NCBI GenBank assembly: GCA_016215025.1
Contig: JACRMI010000020.1
Location: forward strand, 1 to 64,000
Length of the DNA: 64,000 nt
Reading direction: 5' to 3'
DNA from: Chloroflexota bacterium
GTDB lineage: Bacteria > Chloroflexota > Anaerolineae > UBA4142
A program made the position numbers and the translations under genes. Within the stretch, counting starts at the first letter, position 1, and the number at the start of each line of letters is the position of its first letter. The notes below the pieces were generated by a model that was given only the letters and a program-made list of their open reading frames with translations, was not told where the DNA came from and searched no databases. This document shows, one piece after another, positions 26,364 to 35,000 of the stretch.

Positions 26364-27407
26364 TCAGGATTTGAGATATGCCATCACCATATCAAGTGAA
26401 AACGCGCGCCCTTGTTTTAGCAACTGCTCGAATTCTGCATCGCCCAATGCTTGGCGAGTGGTCAGCAAACTCTGCTCATGCTCTGCCTTGTCTGTTGGCG
26501 AAAAGAAGGCATCCTGCGACGGCAACAGATTTTCCGATGCGCCTAACAATCGAGCGGCGTACGGATAATTGCCCGACTCGACGGCGATACTTGCCAAACC
26601 CGAAATGCAATTGGCGATACCTGCCGAGTTTTCCAAGCGGCGAAATAATTCAAGACCTTGCCCAAAGTACGAACGCGCTTGGGCATATCTTTTCTGACGT
26701 ACGGCCACATAGCCAAGATTGTGCGAGAGAATGGCGACGCTCTCTTGTTGTCCCAGTTCATCGAACAAAGCCAAGCTTTCTTCAAACAGAGTTTTTGCCT
26801 GAGCGTAATCACGTTCGGCGTACGCCACTTTGCCCAAATTATTGAGCGATCCGGCGACGGCTGCCTGGTCTCTGAGTTCGCGGCGCAATTTCAATCCAGT
26901 GTCATACAAGGCTTTGGCATGGACGTAATCGCTTTTCAAAAAAGCTTGTTCGCCCAACTGATCGACAATGGCGGCGCTCAACCAAACTTCTCCGATCTCT
27001 TGGCCGAGCGCCAAGGCCTCTTCCAAAAAATCCGTCACCAATTGCCAATCGCCCAGCAGGCGCGCATTCCAAGCAAGACTGTAGAGCGCCAATATCGTTA
27101 ACCAGTTGTCTCCCGAATTGCGCGCGGAGGCGAGACAATTGGCCAGCAATGATTGTGCGCGCGGAAAATCGTGTTCATAGTTGCGCGCACACTCGCCCAG
27201 CGCATACAGGGAAACGCCGATCAGCCACTTGTCCTGCAATTGGCGAGCCATGTCCAAACTTTGCCGTGCGGCTTGAAGCGCATTCGACCAATCACCGTGC
27301 AATAATGCGAGCACACTTGTGCCGGCCAGGACCTTAGCCTTGGCCGAGTCCGAAACGACGGAGATTTGATCGGCACGCGCGCGCGCGTTCGAGCCAAGTT
27401 CGTCCAT
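26364..27407 (-). CDS. SARP-type regulator, C-terminal TPR segment (downstream of frameshift)
   Basis: The 347 residues are made of tetratricopeptide-like helical repeats of about 40 residues, for example LYALGECARNYEHDFPRAQSL, AGSLNNLGKVAYAERDYAQA and LSHNLGYVAVRQKRYAQARSY. This is the usual C-terminal half of an AfsR/SARP-NB-ARC regulator. It is in another frame than the N-terminal segment at 27334-29451, and the two overlap. Inserting one CG unit in the (CG)6 tract at 27376-27387 joins them without any other change, reading WLERARARADQIS. The ATG at 27407 is therefore probably not a natural start. Confidence 0.8.
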   Translation of the reverse strand: MDELGSNARARADQISVVSDSAKAKVLAGTSVLALLHGDWSNALQAARQSLDMARQLQDKWLIGVSLYALGECARNYEHDFPRAQSLLANCLASARNSGDNWLTILALYSLAWNARLLGDWQLVTDFLEEALALGQEIGEVWLSAAIVDQLGEQAFLKSDYVHAKALYDTGLKLRRELRDQAAVAGSLNNLGKVAYAERDYAQAKTLFEESLALFDELGQQESVAILSHNLGYVAVRQKRYAQARSYFGQGLELFRRLENSAGIANCISGLASIAVESGNYPYAARLLGASENLLPSQDAFFSPTDKAEHEQSLLTTRQALGDAEFEQLLKQGRAFSLDMVMAYLKS

Positions 27408-29451
27408 CGCTCATGTGACCATGCATCGCCCAGAACTGGGTCAACGCGCCAGCCAGGCGCAGCCCTTTTTCCACATCGTCGGCTACGGCTTCGCGACTGA
27501 GTGACCATTCCAGTGCGGACTTTAGATTCTCATGCTCTTGCTCCAAGCGGCGCAGCCATTGCGCCTGATCGGAAGAGCGCAAATGCGGCTCGGCGTCTTC
27601 ACCCAAGCGCAAGAACCAATCGCGATGACGATTGCGTACGCGAGTGGCTTCGTCCGAACTCAACAACTTGTCTCGCGCATATTGACGGATCGTTTCCAAA
27701 AAACGATAGCGCAGGGTTCTGTTTTCGGTATCGGCCAACACCAACGACTTGTCCACCAAGTGCGCCAGCAGATCAAGCGTGTCCGCCAGCGAATAAGATT
27801 CGCCGCAGATAGCTTCCGCCTCTTCCAACGTCCACCCATCGACGAAAACTGAAAGACGGCGAAACAAGGCGCGCTCGTGATCGGACAACAATTCATAACT
27901 CCAGTCGATGAGCGCGCGCAACGTTTGATAGCGCGGCAACGCGGTGCGACTGCCGCCGGTCAATAATCGAAATCGATCATCCAGCTTGTTGGCGATTTGT
28001 TCTACGCTCAGTCCCCGCGTGCGCGCGGCGGCAAGTTCCAACGCCAAGGGGATTCCGTCGAGCCGTTGACAGATTTGCATGATCGCCGCCACATTTTGAT
28101 CGTTCACCTGAAAGGTTGGCGATGCCGCCATCGCGCGTTCATTAAACAAGCGTACGGCATCAAACTGGAGCAACGTCGCGGCATGATCGATGCGCGCCTT
28201 GGTTTCGGGAAATTTCAGCGGCGGGACGCGCCATATCGTTTCACCCGGAATGCCCAAGATTTCACGGCTGGTCACCAGGATTTTTAGATTTGGACAAGCG
28301 TACAACAATTGCTCGCACAAACGCGCGCAGGCTTCGACGAGATGCTCACAATTATCAAGCACAAGCAACACATGACGCGGCGTCAAGGCATTGACCAACG
28401 CCTCATCGATTGGCTGATCGGAGGTTTCCCGCACGCCCAGCGTCTTGGCGACGGTTCGGGGAACGAGCGCCGCATCCTTTAATTCGACAAACTCGACGAA
28501 CCACACGCCATCCCGATAATCGTTGACCAGATCAAAGGCCAGCACTTTTGCCAAGCGCGTCTTGCCGATACCGCCCGCGCCGGTGAGTGTAAGCAAACGC
28601 GTGTTCGCGAACACGTGCTTGAGCTCTGCCAATTCCTCTTCACGTCCGATAAAGCTGGTTACCGGCGAAGGCAAATTGGTCATTACGGCTTCGTGCGCTT
28701 TGGGGGCGTTCTCGGCGCGCTGGATCGACGAATACAGTTTGATTGTTTCCGGCGATGGCTCGATGGCGAGATATTCCATCAAGAGGCGTTTGCATTCGTC
28801 GTACTGCTTGAGGGCTTCGAGCCGCTTGCCGGTCGCGAGATAGCAAAACATCAAATGCTGATGCGCTGGCTCATTCGCCGGGTCGGTTTCCAGCAATTGG
28901 TGAGCAAACTCAATGGCGCGCGGATACTCGCCGCGCTCGCGCATTTTTTGCGTGAGCCAAAGCAGCGCATCGACATACTGCGAACGATAACGCTCTCGTT
29001 CCGCCAGAATCCATTCGTCATAGTGATCGGCGAGCAAGTCGCCTTGATAGACCTGGATGGCTTGTTCCACGTTCGTAAGCTCAGCGTGGCGTGATTGCGC
29101 GGCTTGCGGGTCAAGCGCGTGTCCAAAATCAAGCGCATCCACTTGCGCAAAACAATCGAGGTTGATTTGAGCTGAATCATGGTCGGCGAAAATGGATTCG
29201 TCGCCAAGTTGTTTGTGGAGCACGGCAAGTGCTGTGCGCAGCGAGGTCCGCGCTTGCAAGTCGGAAGAATCGCCCCAAAAGAGCGAGGCCAGTTTTTCGC
29301 GGGTGTGGGATTCGGGATGGAGGACAAGATAGGCGAGCAGAGATTCGGCTTTACGCGTGGGGAGTTGGACAAGCTGTCCATTCCGCGCCAGTCGAAACGA
29401 ACCCAGGAGGTTCAACTCAAGCAGACCAGCGGATTTGGTTTTGCGAGGCAT
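27334..29451 (-). CDS. SARP-type transcriptional regulator, BTAD + NB-ARC segment
   Basis: The segment has 705 residues. Residues 8-100 form a winged-helix DNA-binding domain (LLGSFRLARNGQLVQLPTRK) and about 105-245 a bacterial transcriptional activation domain (BTAD). The STAND ATPase core follows, with Walker A GAGGIGKTR at 291-299, a Walker B-like VLLVLDNCEHL, and SREILGIPGE (sensor Arg). Such proteins activate transcription after nucleotide-driven oligomerisation. The usual full length is about 1000-1050 residues. Here the frame shifts at the (CG)6 tract and ends at 27334, with the TPR part continuing in the next frame. AGAGGA precedes ATG 29451. It is divergent from recJ; its targets are unknown. 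Confidence 0.85.
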   Translation of the reverse strand: MPRKTKSAGLLELNLLGSFRLARNGQLVQLPTRKAESLLAYLVLHPESHTREKLASLFWGDSSDLQARTSLRTALAVLHKQLGDESIFADHDSAQINLDCFAQVDALDFGHALDPQAAQSRHAELTNVEQAIQVYQGDLLADHYDEWILAERERYRSQYVDALLWLTQKMRERGEYPRAIEFAHQLLETDPANEPAHQHLMFCYLATGKRLEALKQYDECKRLLMEYLAIEPSPETIKLYSSIQRAENAPKAHEAVMTNLPSPVTSFIGREEELAELKHVFANTRLLTLTGAGGIGKTRLAKVLAFDLVNDYRDGVWFVEFVELKDAALVPRTVAKTLGVRETSDQPIDEALVNALTPRHVLLVLDNCEHLVEACARLCEQLLYACPNLKILVTSREILGIPGETIWRVPPLKFPETKARIDHAATLLQFDAVRLFNERAMAASPTFQVNDQNVAAIMQICQRLDGIPLALELAAARTRGLSVEQIANKLDDRFRLLTGGSRTALPRYQTLRALIDWSYELLSDHERALFRRLSVFVDGWTLEEAEAICGESYSLADTLDLLAHLVDKSLVLADTENRTLRYRFLETIRQYARDKLLSSDEATRVRNRHRDWFLRLGEDAEPHLRSSDQAQWLRRLEQEHENLKSALEWSLSREAVADDVEKGLRLAGALTQFWAMHGHMSDGRTWLERARACRSNLRRFGLGQG
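27376..27387. repeat. (CG)6 dinucleotide tract at the regulator frameshift
   Basis: Six CG units lie exactly where the two halves of the regulator change frame. Seven units would give a continuous reading frame of about 1030 codons. Confidence 0.85.
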
Positions 29452-29532
29452 CGTGATCCTCTAAATCGGCGTTCAAATATTACAACGGTCGGAGGGGTGT
29501 GTCAATGTTCGATTTTGTGGTTCCACAACAAA

Positions 29533-29561
29533 TTGATTTTTACCAACCGTCGTGGTAAAAT
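29533..29561 (+). promoter_or_regulatory. promoter of recJ, with an inverted repeat in the spacer
   Basis: TTGATT (29533-29538), a 17-bp spacer and TAAAAT (29556-29561) lie 28 bp before the recJ start. An 8-bp perfect inverted repeat, ttttacca/tggtaaaa (29538-29545 and 29553-29560), spans the spacer and -10, a layout seen for repressor operators. Confidence 0.55.
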
Positions 29562-29589
29562 CGGCCCACCTTTAATCATCGGAGAGTGT

Positions 29590-31308
29590 GTGCCACCAAA
29601 AACAAAGCGCTGGCAAATCGCCCCGCGCGTTTCATCGCTGGTTCAAGCACGTTTTGCGTCTCGTCAACTTAATCCCCTGATCGTCCAAATTCTCTACAAT
29701 CGCGGTATAACCACACCGGAGCAAGCTGACGCCTTTCTCTCGCCTGACTCCTTCGTTGGCAATCCATTTCAACTGCACGGCATGAACGAGTCGGTTGAAC
29801 GCATTCGCCGCGCGATTCGTGCGGGTGAGGCGATTGCCGTTTACGGCGATTTTGATGTCGATGGCGTGACCGCGACGGTCTTGCTCGTCCAAACGTTGCT
29901 ATCGATTGGCGCCAAAGCCAAGCCGTACATCCCACATCGCATCGACGAAGGGTACGGTTTGAACAAGGAAGCGCTCCAGCAGTTGAAAGAGCAGGGCGTT
30001 GGCGTCGTCATCACGGTCGATTGTGGTGTCCGTTCGCTGCCCGAAATCGCATTCGGCAAACAAATTGGCTTGGACATGATCGTGACCGATCACCACGCGC
30101 CTGGCGATGAAATGCCCGATGCGTTCGCCGTCATCAATCCCAAGCAACTTTTGTGCAAGTATCCATGCAAAGAATTATCAGGTGCAGGCGTCGCGTTCAA
30201 ATTATCGCAGGCGCTCTTGCTTGCCGATTCCCAGGTTCCCATCATCAAGGGTCGTATGCCGATCACCGAAGATGCGCTCGTCGATTTGGTCGCGCTTGGA
30301 ACCGTTGCCGATTTGGTCCCATTGACCGGCGAGAATCGATACCTGGTCCAGCGTGGGCTGGAAAAATTACGCCAATCGGAACGACCTGGGATTCAAGCGT
30401 TGATGCGGCAAGCCGCGATCAAACCCGAAGCCATCGAAGCGGGCAGCATCGGTTATACGTTGGGTCCACGCTTGAATGCCGCCGGTCGATTGGAAAGTGC
30501 GTTGATGGCGTATCACTTGCTCGCGACCCAATATCCCGGCGAAGCCGACGACCTCGCGCGCAAGCTCGAAGAGACGAATCGCGAGCGCCAGCGCCTGACG
30601 ACCGAAATGACGATGAAGGCGCGGGATGCCGTTATCGCGTCGGCGGAATCGGAACGATTGTTGTTCGTCGCCGCGCCAGAATTTCCCGAAGGCATTGTTG
30701 GGCTGATCGCCAGTCGTTTGTCGGAAGAATTTTATCGACCCGCTGTGGCAGTGCATCAAGGCGAAGAAGAAAGCCGTGGCTCGGCGCGCAGCGTCCCCGA
30801 ATTCAACATCGTCACCGCACTCGATCAGTGCCGCGATTTGCTCGTGCGCCACGGCGGTCATGCGATGGCGGCGGGCTTTACGGTGCGCAACGAAAACTTG
30901 GCCGCGCTGCAAAATCGATTGAAGGAAATTGCGACGCGTGATCTGGCGCAAAGCGAACTTGTGTTGACGCTCAATGTCGATGCCGAAGCCACCTTGAGCG
31001 AAATAAATTTCGAGGTGGCGAAAGCGTTGTTGCAGCTTGCGCCATTTGGTTACGGCAACCGTGAGCCGATTTTCGTTAGTCGGGGTTTGATGGTGCGTGA
31101 GGCGCGCATCGTCGGAACCGATCATCTCAAGCTGTTGCTGAGCGACGGACAATTCGTGATGGACGCCATCGCGTTTCGGCAGGGGAGTTGGAACAACAGC
31201 CTGCCGCCGCGCATCGATGTGGCGTATCAGTTGGAAGCGCAAGTGTGGAACGGCAAGCCGCGTTTGCAAATGAATGTCAAGGATATAAAACCGACTGCGG
31301 AAGGATGA
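29590..31308 (+). CDS. recJ: single-stranded-DNA-specific exonuclease RecJ
   Basis: The protein has 572 residues, a normal length. It degrades single-stranded DNA 5' to 3' in recombination and mismatch repair. DHH superfamily motifs are in order: YGDFDVDGVTA (about 85-95), ITVDCGV (141-147), VTDHHAPGDEMPDA with DHH at 167-169, then LGPRLNAAGRLESA and the DHHA1 motif GGHAMAAGF. A C-terminal OB-like domain follows. GTG at 29590 is taken as start because GGAG lies five bases upstream. The frame is open to 29179, but that part overlaps the divergent regulator and is unlike RecJ. The stop lies inside a heptamer array. Confidence 0.93.
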   Translation: MPPKTKRWQIAPRVSSLVQARFASRQLNPLIVQILYNRGITTPEQADAFLSPDSFVGNPFQLHGMNESVERIRRAIRAGEAIAVYGDFDVDGVTATVLLVQTLLSIGAKAKPYIPHRIDEGYGLNKEALQQLKEQGVGVVITVDCGVRSLPEIAFGKQIGLDMIVTDHHAPGDEMPDAFAVINPKQLLCKYPCKELSGAGVAFKLSQALLLADSQVPIIKGRMPITEDALVDLVALGTVADLVPLTGENRYLVQRGLEKLRQSERPGIQALMRQAAIKPEAIEAGSIGYTLGPRLNAAGRLESALMAYHLLATQYPGEADDLARKLEETNRERQRLTTEMTMKARDAVIASAESERLLFVAAPEFPEGIVGLIASRLSEEFYRPAVAVHQGEEESRGSARSVPEFNIVTALDQCRDLLVRHGGHAMAAGFTVRNENLAALQNRLKEIATRDLAQSELVLTLNVDAEATLSEINFEVAKALLQLAPFGYGNREPIFVSRGLMVREARIVGTDHLKLLLSDGQFVMDAIAFRQGSWNNSLPPRIDVAYQLEAQVWNGKPRLQMNVKDIKPTAEG

Positions 31309-31345
31309 AGGATGAAGGATGAAGGTGAAAGATGAATTCATCCTT
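31301..31345. repeat. (AAGGATG)3 array with inverted arm at the recJ stop
   Basis: Three perfect AAGGATG units, the first containing the recJ TGA, then degenerate units, the 12-bp palindrome gatgaattcatc (31331-31342) and the complementary word ttcatccttc. It can form a hairpin at the mRNA 3' end. Confidence 0.8.
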
Positions 31346-31365
31346 CTGCCTTCGGAATTTTGAAC

Positions 31366-31797
31366 ATGACATCTTCTCGCGAGTATCCCTCCCGTCCAAT
31401 CCCCGGCGTTGGCGTCGTTGTGCGCCGAGCCAATGCGGTGTTGGTTATTCGACGTGGTAATCCACCACGTCGCGGCGATTGGGGAATCCCTGGCGGCGCG
31501 GTTGAGCTAGGCGAGACGTGGCGCGAGGCGGCGCAACGCGAAGTGCGTGAGGAATGCGGAATTGAAATCGCATTGGGCGATGTGGTCGATGCGGTCGATA
31601 TGATTTTTCGCGATGACGACGGGCGGGTGCAATATCATTACACGCTCGTCGATTTTGTTGCCGATTACGCTAGCGGCGATGTGCATGCAGCGAGTGATAT
31701 TTTAGATGCGCGATGGCTGCCCTTGAGCGAGGTGTCCACGTTTGAGTTGCCAGAGATGACGCGCAAGGTGATTGAGAAGGCAATAAAACAAAAATGA
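31366..31797 (+). CDS. Nudix hydrolase
   Basis: The protein has 143 residues. The Nudix box G-x5-E-x7-R-E-x2-E-E-x-G is seen as GGAVELGETWREAAQREVRE followed by ECG, at about residues 40-63; it binds Mg and hydrolyses a nucleoside diphosphate linked to another moiety. GDWGIPGGAVELGE resembles the ADP-ribose/NADH pyrophosphatase branch, but the substrate cannot be fixed from the sequence. ATG 31366 is preferred to TTG 31360. The gene follows recJ by about 55 bp filled with repeat DNA. The stop abuts a palindrome. Confidence 0.88.
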   Translation: MTSSREYPSRPIPGVGVVVRRANAVLVIRRGNPPRRGDWGIPGGAVELGETWREAAQREVREECGIEIALGDVVDAVDMIFRDDDGRVQYHYTLVDFVADYASGDVHAASDILDARWLPLSEVSTFELPEMTRKVIEKAIKQK

Positions 31798-31855
31798 TCC
31801 GCGAATCACGCGAATAAAAAACATAAGATTAGCGAGATTAGCGAGATTCGCGGAT
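31797..31855. repeat. perfect 11-bp inverted repeat plus 9-mer words at the Nudix stop
   Basis: Arms atccgcgaatc (31797-31807) and gattcgcggat (31845-31855) flank words of the type agattagcg repeated twice. The left arm begins in the last base of the Nudix TGA. Confidence 0.8.
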
Positions 31856-31870
31856 AGACATGATTACAAG

Positions 31871-32239
31871 ATGAAACTCACTGTAACAATACCCGGATTG
31901 ATTGGGATTGCGTTAGCATTTCTCCTTTATGCAGTCGCTAGCGCCTTGAGTACAATTATTCCCATCTTGCTGCAAGGCAATCTGTGGCTCGCGATTCTCT
32001 TTTTGTTTTTCCTCGCGCTTTCGTTTATCGAAATACCGATGATGATCTTTGGTCTGCGGCAGATGGCGCACAGTGCGACGACGCCTCGCCGATTGGTCGC
32101 TGGCACATTTGCGTTCTACGCCATGTTCGCAGCGGTCTACGCATCGATATTCGTTTTGCTGACGGGACAAATTGGGTGGGGTAGTGCGCTCGCCGCGCTG
32201 AGTTTCGTGCGATTTGCGAGTGGAATTGCGTTGAGGTAA
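31871..32239 (+). CDS. small hypothetical membrane protein
   Basis: The product has 122 residues with four hydrophobic segments (about 8-30, 36-58, 70-92 and 96-118), a hairpin-like arrangement with Arg/His-rich connecting loops (GLRQMAHSATTPRRL). No enzyme motif is seen. ATG 31871 is the only sensible start. It is followed after 3 bp by the DUF167 gene, so the two are probably co-transcribed. Function not recognised. Confidence 0.65.
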   Translation: MKLTVTIPGLIGIALAFLLYAVASALSTIIPILLQGNLWLAILFLFFLALSFIEIPMMIFGLRQMAHSATTPRRLVAGTFAFYAMFAAVYASIFVLLTGQIGWGSALAALSFVRFASGIALR

Positions 32240-32242
32240 CCC

Positions 32243-32530
32243 TTGTCAATCTTTAAAGAATCTAACGGCGCGGTGACCTTCGCCGTCAAAGTTGTGCCGC
32301 GCGCGAGCAAAAATCAAGTGGCGGGTGTTGAAGGCGATGCGATCAAAATTCGCTTGAACGCGCCGCCAGTCGAGGGCAAAGCCAACGACGCGCTGATCAA
32401 ATTTCTGGCGGATGCGCTAGACCTGCGGCGCGCGCAAATCGAAATCATAACGGGGCACACGTCGAGGCACAAGGTGGTCAGGGTGCGTGGCGCGACGGGG
32501 AAACAAATCGAAGAGAAATTGAAAACGTAG
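32243..32530 (+). CDS. DUF167 (YggU family) protein
   Basis: The protein has 95 residues, normal for the family. VKVVPRASKNQVAGVEGDAI, then IRLNAPPVEGKANDALIKFL, then ITGHTSRHKVVRV form the conserved YggU/DUF167 core. The cellular function of this small cytoplasmic family is not established. The start is TTG at 32243, with GAGGT about five bases upstream. The TAG stop lies inside a palindromic element that also borders the convergent LysM gene. Confidence 0.88.
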   Translation: MSIFKESNGAVTFAVKVVPRASKNQVAGVEGDAIKIRLNAPPVEGKANDALIKFLADALDLRRAQIEIITGHTSRHKVVRVRGATGKQIEEKLKT

Positions 32531-32555
32531 GGCGGTTCAATCGAACCGCCCTACG
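32526..32555. terminator. palindrome between convergent genes (cgtagggcggttc arms)
   Basis: Perfect 13-bp arms (32526-32538 and 32543-32555) around the loop aatc. It contains the DUF167 stop TAG and abuts the LysM gene's 3' end. It is a strong hairpin in both transcripts but has no T-tract, so termination is inferred. It may belong to a dispersed repeat family. Confidence 0.6.
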
Positions 32556-33287
32556 CTATTGTCGAACGCGGATGGGATGCTTGGTCGAGGAAAGTGCTTC
32601 CAAGCGGCGCGTGCGTTGATAGCGAAGATAAGCTAACAGGCCCGAGCCAATCCCAGTAACGAAAAGAATCAAGCTGACCAAGTTGATAAGCGTGCCAATC
32701 GTCTCGCCGCTGAATGCTGTCGATGGTGCCGGCGTAGGAATCGGTGTTGGTGCAGGAACTGTTAATAGCGCTACCGTTCCTTGCGACATACTTGTCGGCG
32801 CAGGCATAACCGATGATGTTGTAGGCACGATTTGCGGTGGCAGAACTTGTGGGGCAGCCGTCGGCGCAAGCGATGGAACAGCACCCGGCACCGATGGAAT
32901 TTTTAATACGGAACCGACGCGCAGTTTGGTTTGATCGGTCATGTCGTTGGCTTGCATGATGAGTTTATACTTGCTGCCATCGCCGTAAACTTTTTGCGAA
33001 ATGACCCACAAGCTATCGCCCGATTGAACCGTGTACGTGTCGGCACCGGGTTGAATCGTTACCGATGAAGCCGCGGGCGTATTGCGCGCGACCGGCGTAT
33101 CGTCGGCGTAAGTTGGAATGAAAATCGGCGTGGGGAACGCGTACGGTCGTTTTGTCGGCTCTTCCGTGGGAGCACGGGTGGACTGCGCGTTTGGCTCGGC
33201 GGAGACGATAGACTGGCGCGGCGCAGCAATCAGAAAAACAGCGAACACGATGGCGATGCAAGCAACGATGGAATATCTAGACTTCAT
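32556..33287 (-). CDS. LysM-domain envelope protein
   Basis: The protein has 243 residues. An N-terminal signal anchor (YSIVACIAIVFAVFLIAAP) and a Thr/Pro-rich linker lead to one LysM domain: YTVQSGDSLWVISQKVYGDG, KYKLIMQAN, LRVGSVLKIP. A second Pro/Thr linker and a C-terminal helix (LINLVSLILFVTGIGSGLLAYL) with a short Arg-rich tail follow. LysM binds peptidoglycan or other GlcNAc polymers, so the protein probably sits at the membrane and reaches into the wall. ATG 33287 has AAGG in range; ATG 33311 overlaps the upstream gene's stop and would add eight residues. It is probably co-translated with the beta-helix gene. Confidence 0.82.
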   Translation of the reverse strand: MKSRYSIVACIAIVFAVFLIAAPRQSIVSAEPNAQSTRAPTEEPTKRPYAFPTPIFIPTYADDTPVARNTPAASSVTIQPGADTYTVQSGDSLWVISQKVYGDGSKYKLIMQANDMTDQTKLRVGSVLKIPSVPGAVPSLAPTAAPQVLPPQIVPTTSSVMPAPTSMSQGTVALLTVPAPTPIPTPAPSTAFSGETIGTLINLVSLILFVTGIGSGLLAYLRYQRTRRLEALSSTKHPIRVRQ

Positions 33288-33301
33288 TGACCAGACCTTG
33301 A

Positions 33302-34324
33302 CTATTGACATCCATTGGCAACGATGTTTCCATTATTGTTGCTAAATGAATTGCCTTGACACGTGCCGCTTTGAACGGGCTGCAAAAGCACTTGGCCGTC
33401 AAAAATGTTGCCGACATACTTGCTCGACTTGGCATTGTCGTGTTGGACGCTGTTGACGTGCGCGCCTCGCACGACGTTGTACTCGAATCGAACGTTTTGC
33501 GCATAACCGAGCCACGCGCCATAGTTGTCGTTCGTAAACGAGTTGTGATGAATATAGTTGCGGAAGCTGAACGTCGCCTCGATGCCGTTCGCGATACTAT
33601 TAGAGATTGTGTTGTAAGACATTTCGTTGTCGTTGCTTGCCGCCTGCGGTGTGTTGCCTTGATAAATGCCGTCGCCGTCCGCCGTGAGAATATTCCACGA
33701 AATCTGATTGCGATCCGACTGTTGCGTTAGCACGATGCCCGCCGAACCACAGCCGGCATCCTTGCCCCACTCTGGACAACTGCGATTGTTGTACTCGACG
33801 GTGTTGCTGAAAACCTGGCTCGCCGTCGTGCCGTACATATAAATGCCCCAACCGCGATTGCGACTCGTCGTGTTTTGCTGCACGCGAATCTTGGACGAGT
33901 TGAGAATCTGCATTCCGACGACATTTCCGTTTGACGTGTTGCCCTGCAAGCGCGAGCTTTGAATGCCGTTGAGAATGACGCCGCCGTGCGGAATCGGTTT
34001 CAAGTGTTCGATGTTTGAATTATCGTCGACGTAATTGCCGCTGAAATCGTTTCCCTCGAAGACAAAGTTTTTCCCACCGAGCACGTACATGCCCACGTCC
34101 CAGCCGCGCACCTTGCAATTGCGAATCGTCACGCCCATGCGATTTTGCACCAAAAGACCGACGCCAATTCCGTTACCCACAAACGCCGAGCCGTTGCAAT
34201 TTAGCGTGATATTGTCCGCCATGATGACGATGGGTTGGTTATAAGTGCCGTTGGGTGGAAGAGTGGTGTTCTTGGAGATTCGCATCGGCGTGAGAATGGC
34301 CAACATGATCACCAATAGTTTCAT
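33302..34324 (-). CDS. right-handed parallel beta-helix protein (NosD/pectate-lyase-like fold)
   Basis: The protein has 340 residues. A short N-terminal hydrophobic stretch (MKLLVIMLAILT) may be a weak signal peptide. The rest is rungs of about 22 residues with Asn ladders: GVTIRNCKVRGWDVGMYV, FVFEGNDFSGN, SRLQGNTSNGNVVGMQIL, IRVQQNTTSRNRGWGIYMYG, SQVFSNTVEYNN. This is typical of PbH1 repeats. The fold occurs in polysaccharide lyases, hydrolases and NosD; no catalytic set can be picked. GGAGGT lies seven bases upstream of ATG 34324. Its stop overlaps the possible upstream start of the LysM gene. Confidence 0.8.
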   Translation of the reverse strand: MKLLVIMLAILTPMRISKNTTLPPNGTYNQPIVIMADNITLNCNGSAFVGNGIGVGLLVQNRMGVTIRNCKVRGWDVGMYVLGGKNFVFEGNDFSGNYVDDNSNIEHLKPIPHGGVILNGIQSSRLQGNTSNGNVVGMQILNSSKIRVQQNTTSRNRGWGIYMYGTTASQVFSNTVEYNNRSCPEWGKDAGCGSAGIVLTQQSDRNQISWNILTADGDGIYQGNTPQAASNDNEMSYNTISNSIANGIEATFSFRNYIHHNSFTNDNYGAWLGYAQNVRFEYNVVRGAHVNSVQHDNAKSSKYVGNIFDGQVLLQPVQSGTCQGNSFSNNNGNIVANGCQ

Positions 34325-34412
34325 TGCAAGTACCTCCGTACGATTTAGTGCCTTGTCACATCTGAAATTTCATGACGCAGTATAGCGCCTTGTGCGCGTC
34401 GCCCACGAGGGG

Positions 34413-34985
34413 CTAGGCTACATGATCGAGTGCTAATGCCAGTTCACGAAACAAGGGAGAGTAGTCTATGTGGTCTAAATCGGTTGTATCGATTTTGATA
34501 ATCGTACCGCCAAGGTTCAGCGGTTCTTGGTAACGTTTTAGAATAGCGGAGAGTTGATCCGAATCGATCTGATCGTCAACGTGACCGGGATGCCGTGTGC
34601 CCGATGTCCAACGCGAGCGAAATCGCCGCGTGAGAATTTCATCCGGTGCGTGACAGAAAATTTGAAATGGTTCAAACTTGTGTTGGTCTTGCAGCGCGCG
34701 AAATCTCGGCGTGGCGTTTTCGTTGTCGAAATTGCACTCGACGATAAGTGAGCGTCCGGCGGCAAGCTGTGCTTCCATGAAATAATAGAGCAGCGCGAAT
34801 ACGGCGCGCCCTAGCTTCTTTGACCATTCGCGGTCGTGCCACCCCAAGCTGTCAAAGAGTGATTCCTTGATGTCGTCCTTGGTCACCAACGGCAATCGAA
34901 ATTCTTGAGCGATGCGTCGTGCGAGCGTTGTCTTGCCAGAGCCAGGCGATCCTAGCACGATGACGAGCAAAGGGCAGTTGGACAT
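34413..34985 (-). CDS. P-loop kinase-like AAA_33 family protein
   Basis: The protein has 190 residues. VIVLGSPGSGKTTLARRIA at about 9-27 is the Walker A loop. LVTKDDIKESLFDSLGW and SLIVECNFDNEN provide the downstream kinase-like elements, and ILTRRFRSRW suggests an Arg lid. It resembles small zeta/chloramphenicol-phosphotransferase-like kinases of the AAA_33 group. The substrate is not recognisable. It stands alone on the minus strand, with a repeat element upstream. Confidence 0.8.
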   Translation of the reverse strand: MSNCPLLVIVLGSPGSGKTTLARRIAQEFRLPLVTKDDIKESLFDSLGWHDREWSKKLGRAVFALLYYFMEAQLAAGRSLIVECNFDNENATPRFRALQDQHKFEPFQIFCHAPDEILTRRFRSRWTSGTRHPGHVDDQIDSDQLSAILKRYQEPLNLGGTIIKIDTTDLDHIDYSPLFRELALALDHVA

Positions 34986-35000
34986 TTGCGAGTGAGGTCT

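Noticed and set aside
29179-29589. Long N-terminal extension of RecJ
   Set aside because: It overlaps the divergent regulator gene and its promoter region, and RecJ similarity begins only after GTG 29590.
30367-31341. 324-codon open frame antisense to recJ
   Set aside because: It mirrors the codons of recJ, has no domain signature and no ribosome binding site; its N-terminal part reads the heptamer repeat.
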